The translations under genes were made by a program, and so were the position numbers. Under the pieces are notes generated by a model, which was not told where the DNA came from, searched no databases, and worked only from the letters and a program-made list of their open reading frames with translations. Shown here piece after piece: positions 58,841 through 64,000 of a stretch of 64,000 nucleotides of DNA. Numbering within the stretch: position 1 is the first letter of the stretch; every line of letters begins with the position of its first letter. The DNA is from Geomonas silvestris. GTDB lineage: Bacteria; Desulfobacterota; Desulfuromonadia; Geobacterales; Geobacteraceae. The DNA is taken from NCBI RefSeq assembly GCF_014193515.1, contig NZ_BLXX01000011.1, positions 62,001 through 126,000 of the forward strand. The letters run 5' to 3'.

Positions 58841-59032
58841 ATGTCAACAGCCAAACAGGGCGCCAGTGGTCTGGGCCTGGAAGCCCAGCATGAGACGGTC
58901 CGGCAGTATCTCGGCGGCTGTGAATGGGAACTCCTGAAAGAGTTCGTGGAGGTGGAGAGCAGGAAGAACAATGACCGGCCCCGAACTCGCCAGGTCCTGA
59001 AGCACTGCCAGCCGACTGGCACCACGCCATAA
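58841..59032 (+). pseudogene. Serine recombinase fragment
   Basis: The plus strand encodes MSTAKQGASGLGLEAQHETVRQ and VEVESRKNNDRPRTRQVLKHCQ in one frame. This matches the N-terminal catalytic domain of serine resolvases ('vSt.kQg.SGLGLEAQ...v..yl......fvEveSGk.ndRP.l..al..c'). The preceding 'Y.RVS' start and everything after residue ~60 are lost. It lies opposite to the intact recombinase next to it. Confidence 0.7.
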
Positions 59033-59054
59033 GCTGTGGCTGCCCCCCTGCTCC

Positions 59055-59618
59055 TTACGGTGTCTTCAGCAGCTTGTATATCGACTCGCGGCTGATCTTC
59101 ATGTCCGCTGCGATCTTCGTCTTCTTCTCTCCTGTTGCGACTCTCTGCTTGATGGTTGCTATCTGCTCCTCAGTGATAGCTTTAGGTCTGCCCTTGCCTG
59201 CGTACCCACCCGCGGCCTTCTTGATGGCAATGCCTTCCATCTGTCGCGACCTAATCAGGGAGCGCTCGAACTCTGCAAACGAGCCGAGCATATTCAACAT
59301 CAATTCGGCGAAAGGGTCTGCCTTGCCGGAGAAGGTAAGATTCTCCTTCTGGAACTGGATCTGTGCCCCCTTCTCCACTATCTCAGTGACGATCTTCTTG
59401 AGGTCTAAAAGGTTCCTCCCAAGGCGGTCCATGGAGTGGACAACCACGGTATCCCCTTTGCGGGCGTGCTTGATCATGGCGAGTAGCGCCGGACGGTCCA
59501 GAGACTTCCCTGAGACTTTCTCCTCAAAGACTTCGTCCAAGGCGATGCCGTCAAGCTGGCGAGCGGTGTTCTGTTCCATGCTGGAAACCCTCTTGTAACC
59601 GATGACCTGACCTTTCAT
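59055..59618 (-). CDS. Serine recombinase (resolvase/invertase family)
   Basis: A 187-aa recombinase. The catalytic serine is in VIGYKRVSSMEQNTARQL (Ser12, Arg10). VVHSMDRLGRNLLDL is the second conserved part. LMLNMLGSFAEFERSLIRSRQMEGIAIKKAAGGYAGKGRPKAI and the HTH TGEKKTKIAADMKISRESIYKLL complete a Tn3-resolvase/Gin-type protein of full length. GGGAGGG upstream selects this ATG. It may act at the repeat pair 59694-59757 just before it. Confidence 0.92.
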   Translation of the reverse strand: MKGQVIGYKRVSSMEQNTARQLDGIALDEVFEEKVSGKSLDRPALLAMIKHARKGDTVVVHSMDRLGRNLLDLKKIVTEIVEKGAQIQFQKENLTFSGKADPFAELMLNMLGSFAEFERSLIRSRQMEGIAIKKAAGGYAGKGRPKAITEEQIATIKQRVATGEKKTKIAADMKISRESIYKLLKTP

Positions 59619-59693
59619 ATTCGCCCTCCCGATCAAAGTGTGTAAAAACAGTCTAAGACCATAAGGCGAAAGTGTCAAGTAATTATTCTTTTA

Positions 59694-59757
59694 ACCGTTA
59701 ATGTACATAATTTGTGTCAGTCTGCAATGCGTACAAACGGTACACCGTTAATGCACA
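59694..59757. promoter_or_regulatory. Possible res/crossover site of the serine recombinase
   Basis: ACCGTTAATGTACA (59694-59707) and ACCGTTAATGCACA (59744-59757) are direct repeats 50 bp apart, 76 nt upstream of the recombinase gene. Between them is GTACAAACGGTAC-type dyad DNA. Resolvases usually bind several such sub-sites beside their gene. Confidence 0.5.
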
Positions 59758-59940
59758 CCACAGGGGGGCGTCATGTGCCCCGCAGTGGGAACCTCACGAG
59801 GCGCCTGGCCTGGTGAGGAAACCCGATTTCCTAACCTCGTGGAGGATCCGATGATACTCCCTCCACTCCTCATGACTTGCCCCTTCCCCCCGGGAGGGGC
59901 GGCAGCTCTTGCTTCTCCGGCCACCGTGGGGTGCCCCCTT

Positions 59941-60306
59941 TCATTGCATCCCTCCCTGTACCTTGAAAGTCTTCCCCGCCAGGAGTGCGCCGAACAAATC
60001 CTCATTCTGTGCTGCCAATACCCGGTTTTCCTCAAGCAGGACCTGGTAGCTCTGGGCCATCTGCCGGTTCATGTCCGTCACCATATCAATCTGTGCGGAG
60101 ACTTCCGTTACCAGCTCAGCCGTGAGACCCACGATTGCTATCCTCAGCCCCCGGCTGAGTCTTGGCCTAGCGTTCGCCTCGTCGATCATGTCTTGGAGGA
60201 ACTGCCGTCGTTCTTTCAGGACTTCTGCGAAATCGTCCAAGTGGTCTTCCACTCCGGCCGCGCCCCGCTGGGCCGTCACGTTTCTATCACTGGTCTTCTC
60301 GCCCAT
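59941..60306 (-). CDS. Coiled-coil hypothetical phage protein
   Basis: A 121-aa helical protein (HLDDFAEVLKERRQFLQDMIDEAN... VSAQIDMVTDMNRQMAQSYQVLLEENRVLAAQNEDL). The last third is a clear coiled coil. The ATG at 60306 lies within the end of the upstream HTH gene (20-nt overlap). Unknown function. Confidence 0.6.
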   Translation of the reverse strand: MGEKTSDRNVTAQRGAAGVEDHLDDFAEVLKERRQFLQDMIDEANARPRLSRGLRIAIVGLTAELVTEVSAQIDMVTDMNRQMAQSYQVLLEENRVLAAQNEDLFGALLAGKTFKVQGGMQ

Positions 60307-60796
60307 CTTTGCCCTTGGCTCCGTTGCCGTCGTTCCCGGTCGTCAGGGATACAACCTCGATCACAGGGCAGTCAGGCAAATCGCCTGTCTCACAGGCCTC
60401 GCGGATCATCTTAGCCATCACCCCGACGTTCGCCGTGCTCTGCCCCCGTTCCAGGCGCTCCTTGTCGTAGAGGGTGCCAAATACGATCGCCAGGTCCTTG
60501 GCGCCGGCCTTCTGCAGCTTCTCGCTGGTGAGCTCCGCCAACACAGCAGCCTGCCTGTTCGCGATGATCCCCGCGCGGTTCTTGATGTAGGTCTCCGTGT
60601 CCACCTCCAGCTCAGAAACGTACGGCTTGAGGCGCTGGATTACCGCCGACTTGCTGCAGTCAAAGTGGTCGGCGATCACCTGGTAGCTCAGGCCTTTAAG
60701 CCTGAGGTCCAGGGCCAAGGCGAGATCGACCTTTTCAGGCGCCCCTCCTTTCCTCCCCCTCTCTGTGATTTTTGCAGGTACCTTCTGCTTGGTCAT
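60287..60796 (-). CDS. HTH phage protein, possibly small-terminase-like
   Basis: A 169-aa protein with an N-terminal HTH (KVDLALALDLRLKGLSYQVIADHFDCSKSAVIQRLKPYV) and a helical middle (TYIKNRAGIIANRQAAVLAELTSEKLQKAGAKDLAIVFGTLYDKERLERGQ). This layout (HTH plus 'a..yd..rl..g' helix) occurs in phage small-terminase-like and related DNA-binding proteins. AAAGGAGAAGGGAG precedes the ATG. The absence of a large terminase next to it argues for caution. Confidence 0.65.
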   Translation of the reverse strand: MTKQKVPAKITERGRKGGAPEKVDLALALDLRLKGLSYQVIADHFDCSKSAVIQRLKPYVSELEVDTETYIKNRAGIIANRQAAVLAELTSEKLQKAGAKDLAIVFGTLYDKERLERGQSTANVGVMAKMIREACETGDLPDCPVIEVVSLTTGNDGNGAKGKDGREDQ

Positions 60797-60962
60797 CTCC
60801 CTTCTCCTTTTTGAATCCCCCGGGAGAGTCTTTGCTGTGACCGTCCCCCGTGGTCCGTGCCTCTGCGTGTCTGGCCCCGGTCAGGTGGTAAGGCCTTGCC
60901 AGATCGGCGAAGGTCTGATGAGGCTGCTTTTGATTCTTCCATACGATGTTGTTGGCGGCCAC
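60735..60962 (-). CDS. Possible small hydrophilic protein (low confidence)
   Basis: A 75-aa frame with a GTG start and a good TAGGAG seven nt upstream, beginning MAANNIVWKNQKQPHQTFAD. It overlaps the start of the HTH gene by 62 nt and its second half is low-complexity (KKEKGDDQAEG), partly the frame-shifted start of the next gene. It is listed because of the ribosome-binding site only. Confidence 0.3.
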   Translation of the reverse strand: MAANNIVWKNQKQPHQTFADLARPYHLTGARHAEARTTGDGHSKDSPGGFKKEKGDDQAEGTCKNHREGEERRGA

Positions 60963-61126
60963 CAAATCTCCTAAAGGACGGGCAGTTTTTAAACTGCCCC
61001 CCCTCCTTTAGGAGAGAAACTGTAAAACCGCTCTGGGCGCAGTTTGACAGTCGTTTTCGGTACCAATGCCTGTCAAACTGCGCTGGCAGTGGGTTTGAAG
61101 GTTTTTTGAGTCCTTTTCGCAAACTG

Positions 61127-63397
61127 TCAAACTGATTCCGCCGACCCGGGTTTTGCTCCCCAAAAAGGGACAGTTGCTGTCCCCTGAAGCTTCTGAGCAT
61201 GGTCTAGTGTTGCACCGCATTGCTCGGGCCCCTGTTCATGCAGTTTGACAGTTTGCGCAGAGGGGTCTGTAAAACTGTCAAACTCAGCAATATTGGCAAC
61301 TTGAACTCTGTTTTCGCTTGCGGTGCCGTTCAAACTGTTTTTGAGGGGTGTGTAGAGGGTCTTGTTGTACAGACCTTTCGATGTCACCCAGTAGACGTCC
61401 TCACCCTTTTTCAGGAGCTTCCTGACGTGGTGTTCTGAGGTATCCAGTAGGCAGCCCGAATCCTTCAGCGCAGCGAGTAGCGCCTTGATGTCGACGGTGG
61501 TCGTTTCATAGAGGTCGATCATTGCCGCCAGAATGACGTTCAATCCTTCAGACTCCGGCGAGGTTGCTTCTTTGAAAAGACAGGTCTTCTGATCGAAGGT
61601 GACGTAGATCGCATGGTGCCCGTACCTGGTCTTGCCCTTGGATCCGAAGCGGTACACGTGCGCCGCTTCGTCGTCCTTCAGGGCCTCCCGATCTTCACCG
61701 GGGCCGCGGACTGCGTACATTGCCAGCACGTGATCGACCTGGTTGTAAATGACAGACGCGCCGACGTAGGTCGTTGCATCGTTTTTAGGGGTGTGGTGGA
61801 GGAGTACGATGGTTGAGCCCATCTCGCGAAGCTGCTTCAGCCTCGCCATGACCGGCGAGTAATCCTTGTTGGAGGTGATATCGAGGCCGCTTGTTGCAGC
61901 CTGAAGCGTGTCGATGATCAGGACCGGATTCTGGAGAGTGATCACCAGCGACTTGAGCTGTTCCCATTCCGGCCCGTCGAGTTGGGGCGGCTCGTCGGCG
62001 GTGGTCCAGTAAAAGACGCCCTCCCCGCCTTTTATTCGGCTGAGCCCCTGCTTAAGCACACCCATAGGGTTCTCCGGATCGAGGAACACCACCGGCCGTC
62101 TTTTGGTCTGCAGTCCCATGAAAGGCATCCCGTCGCTGATCGCGTGCCCCAGCTGGTGCGCGAGGGTAGTTTTCCCGCTTCCCCCAACGCCATACCATAG
62201 GATGGTTGCCCCCTCGGGGACCAGGCCCTCGCAAACGTACTCGACCTGGTAATCTCCCGAACGAATGTCGGCCGCGGTCTTCAGTCGGGAAAGATCGAAC
62301 GGCGGGACTGGCGCCGCCGGTTTGGCTTCCTTCGCGGCTGCCTCTACGAGTTGCAGGCGCACCGCCTCCATGCCGCCGGGGCGCTGTGCCAGGTCGTTAA
62401 AGTCAGTCTCCTTCGCACCCTTGGGCTCAGGGAAATTCGGAGCAACCAACACGCCGCCGGCGAGCTGCGCCGCCTCGATCGCGCTCTGTTCACCATTGCC
62501 TTTGTCGGCGGCCACAATGAGTTGTGCTTTGGGATACTGGCCGCGGAAAGATGCAGCGACAGTTTTCAGATTGGTGCTGGATAGCGCCGCAATGCCGAAG
62601 TGCCCAGTTGCCATGCTGCAGGTGCGCACCGTTGCAACGCCTTCGCCGATGATGAACGTGAGGCCTTCGCCGTCACCTCCCGGGAGAGAGCGATCCGACC
62701 AGAAGCAGCCCTTTTTGAGACCGTCCTTGAGGCCGGCCTTCCTGCCCTCTCTGTCGATGATCTCGATGGTGGTGACGCTCTCACCGTTGGTCACCGGCAC
62801 GATCAAGACTCGCTCCCCAGCAAAAGGTTCGCCCTTCGACTGGGGGTGGTAGCCTATGAGGTTGACCAGCCCCTCGAGCGAGATCTCCCGCAGGTAGTCG
62901 GTAGGCTCTATCTGCTTCCTGACCAGGTAAGCGTTGCCATCTGCCGGCTGCGAGGCCTTCAGCACATCGAGGGCTAGCTTCGCTGCTTCCGACCTCTTTG
63001 CAGCGAGTAGGGCCTCTGCCTTCTCCCGCTCCTCTTTAGCTTTCTGGCGCCGGGCTTCTTGTTCGACAGGGGTTAAGGTGTGGTCGCTCTCTGCCCAAAA
63101 CTGACGGGTCTCGCCTGTGACGTGGTTCCAGATCTGTCCACCTTCGGCGTCAGGATAGAGCCGGATCCGTCCGGCGCCGTTGCGCGTGGCCTTACCCTCA
63201 ACGTCCAGGGCGTGGAAGTTGCCGTCGGCAGGGGTAGCCTGGTAGATGATGCCCAGTTCAAGGCATGCCGCTCGAGCTGCGCCTGAGAGGTCGCCAGGGC
63301 CGGTGCTCGATGTTGGTGCATTCGAATTCTCGTCGACGCCCCACAGGTTGAAATCAATGATTTTACCGCCTGCCGATGCCTGAGTAGAAGAGGTCAT
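61127..63397 (-). CDS. TOPRIM primase / RepA-like AAA helicase
   Basis: A 756-aa protein of the plasmid/phage primase-helicase type. Residues ~165-330 carry a TOPRIM-like region (ERVLIVPVTNGESVTTIEIIDREGRK, LTFIIGEGVATVRT, QLIVAADKGNG). Residues ~375-590 are a RepA-type RecA-like ATPase (Walker A WYGVGGSGKTTLAHQLG, Walker B NPVLIIDTLQ, TIVLLHHTPK). The C-terminal ~130 residues have a winged-helix look. The start overlaps the DUF5659-like gene stop by one base (TGATG). With the DnaB-like helicase at 54.8 kb the element has two helicase genes. Confidence 0.85.
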   Translation of the reverse strand: MTSSTQASAGGKIIDFNLWGVDENSNAPTSSTGPGDLSGAARAACLELGIIYQATPADGNFHALDVEGKATRNGAGRIRLYPDAEGGQIWNHVTGETRQFWAESDHTLTPVEQEARRQKAKEEREKAEALLAAKRSEAAKLALDVLKASQPADGNAYLVRKQIEPTDYLREISLEGLVNLIGYHPQSKGEPFAGERVLIVPVTNGESVTTIEIIDREGRKAGLKDGLKKGCFWSDRSLPGGDGEGLTFIIGEGVATVRTCSMATGHFGIAALSSTNLKTVAASFRGQYPKAQLIVAADKGNGEQSAIEAAQLAGGVLVAPNFPEPKGAKETDFNDLAQRPGGMEAVRLQLVEAAAKEAKPAAPVPPFDLSRLKTAADIRSGDYQVEYVCEGLVPEGATILWYGVGGSGKTTLAHQLGHAISDGMPFMGLQTKRRPVVFLDPENPMGVLKQGLSRIKGGEGVFYWTTADEPPQLDGPEWEQLKSLVITLQNPVLIIDTLQAATSGLDITSNKDYSPVMARLKQLREMGSTIVLLHHTPKNDATTYVGASVIYNQVDHVLAMYAVRGPGEDREALKDDEAAHVYRFGSKGKTRYGHHAIYVTFDQKTCLFKEATSPESEGLNVILAAMIDLYETTTVDIKALLAALKDSGCLLDTSEHHVRKLLKKGEDVYWVTSKGLYNKTLYTPLKNSLNGTASENRVQVANIAEFDSFTDPSAQTVKLHEQGPEQCGATLDHAQKLQGTATVPFWGAKPGSAESV

Positions 63398-63624
63398 CAC
63401 CTGGCCCCCCGCATCTGTCTGTAGAGCATCGATCGGCAGGAGAGGAGGTGCTTCGCTGAGATGACGAGCTCTCCTGAAGCGAACCGCGCAGCTGCCGCCA
63501 TTATTGGGGCGTCATCGGGGAAGGTGAATGTCTGGAGGTGCCTGCTAGGGGTCTTGCTCAACGTCGGTTGGTGCCCAGTACTTGCAACAATCGCCGCTGC
63601 CAGGTCGATGTCTTCGGTTCTCAT
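63397..63624 (-). CDS. DUF5659-like small phage protein
   Basis: A 75-aa protein beginning MRTEDIDLAAAIVASTGHQP; the pattern 'T.D..lAaai...g..p.......f.F.dd......a.r..sgel......l...r.ly.q' matches the DUF5659 type of phage proteins. Its stop is joined to the primase start. GGAGGAG lies a dozen nt upstream of the ATG. The function is unknown. Confidence 0.65.
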   Translation of the reverse strand: MRTEDIDLAAAIVASTGHQPTLSKTPSRHLQTFTFPDDAPIMAAAARFASGELVISAKHLLSCRSMLYRQMRGAR

Positions 63625-63706
63625 TTGCTGTGAATCTCCTCCCGCGTGTGCGGAACACTGGTCTGTGGTGGCCTTCCGCCCGGCTCCTTTCTTGCCGCGG
63701 TTGATG

Positions 63707-63901
63707 TTATGCCGCGGCCTGCGCGCTAGTTGTCGAGGTGAAGACCTGGGAGGCTTCGTATTCCTCGAGGTCCTCGTCCCTGTACCGTACCGTCCGCCCC
63801 AGTTTGACGAACTTCGGTCCTTGCCCCTGCCAACGCCACCTCTCCAGGGTCGTCTCTTTCAAATGGAACCGCTCCGCCACTTCTTTCGTTGTTCGTAACA
63901 T
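63707..63901 (-). CDS. AlpA/excisionase-like HTH protein
   Basis: A 64-aa protein: MLRTTKEVAERFHLKETTLE followed by RWRWQGQGPKFVKLGRTVRY and RDEDLEEYEAS. This is the complete small HTH_17 fold, and the RWRWxGxGPxxxxLGRTxRYR string is shared with the protein at 49412-49810. GGGGGAAG lies upstream. As the first gene of the primase operon it is a likely regulator or excisionase of the element. Confidence 0.8.
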   Translation of the reverse strand: MLRTTKEVAERFHLKETTLERWRWQGQGPKFVKLGRTVRYRDEDLEEYEASQVFTSTTSAQAAA

Positions 63902-64000
63902 CCTTGCTTCCCCCTTTGATTTCGTAGAACCTGCTGACAGGAACAGTACCAAAGCCAACAACCGATAACAAGACAAATCCCTGAAGTATCAGCTAGTTGT

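Noticed and set aside
60793-61200. 135-aa minus-strand frame downstream of the primase start region
   Set aside because: It overlaps the 3' end of the primase gene in another frame and its product is low-complexity; no start signal.

Overview
The window looks like a chromosome segment of a Geobacter-type bacterium (Desulfuromonadia; Geobacter, Citrifermentans or Geomonas). The signs are high GC, a PpcA-type triheme cytochrome c7, three multiheme c-type cytochromes (two very large, with the Geobacter CX4CH/CXXCH repeat pattern), two ResB/CcsA cytochrome-maturation sets, a selenocysteine-containing SelD, and GEMM-type riboswitches ahead of a cytochrome gene. No species can be fixed from the sequence alone.

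Layout. 1-13.2 kb is a surface-polysaccharide region, nearly all on the minus strand: a partial GT10-like glycosyltransferase, an FkbM methyltransferase, an AT-rich repeat patch (about 1.2-1.9 kb), a coiled-coil protein, and a CDP-3,6-dideoxyhexose set (rfbF, rfbG, rfbH, a sugar-nucleotide reductase/epimerase and a ThDP enzyme). That gene set resembles branched-sugar (yersiniose-type) biosynthesis. A winged-helix regulator and three glycosyltransferases follow. 13.2-17 kb carries an 11-heme-motif cytochrome with ccsA and resB, and a ppc cytochrome. 17-24.3 kb is housekeeping: purE, purD, purH, an ASKHA/RACo-like protein, selD (in-frame UGA) and alr. 24.4-27.6 kb is a TPP-riboswitch-controlled thiED-thiC unit on the plus strand. 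27.9-30 kb has a small membrane protein and a B12-binding radical SAM enzyme.

30.1-47.2 kb is an electron-transfer region: two giant cytochromes (1623 and 959 aa; 34 and 27 candidate heme motifs), two almost identical GEMM-I riboswitches in tandem upstream of the second one, an FAD-dependent oxidoreductase, and a tightly overlapping operon (lipoprotein, unknown protein, GT39, ResB, CcsA, SPASM-type radical SAM). The second ResB/CcsA pair is well placed to mature the giant cytochromes.

At 47.39 kb there is a tRNA-Thr(CGU). From there to the window end the DNA is mobile and patchy: a Fic protein, a truncated GT2 fragment, a zinc-ribbon/excisionase-like protein, a decayed AsmA/TamB-like gene, and a phage-type module on the minus strand (TOPRIM/AAA primase-helicase, HTH protein, serine recombinase, AlpA-like regulators, replication initiator, DnaB-type helicase, several small phage proteins). 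No terminase large subunit, portal, capsid or tail gene is recognisable here, so this is part of a prophage, a satellite or a remnant.

Dispersed intergenic hairpins of the CCACGGAG/CTCCGTGG family occur at five places and one GGGGACTAGGG-type inverted repeat occurs between purH and purD. Long plus-strand open frames opposite the minus-strand genes are high-GC shadows and were left out.
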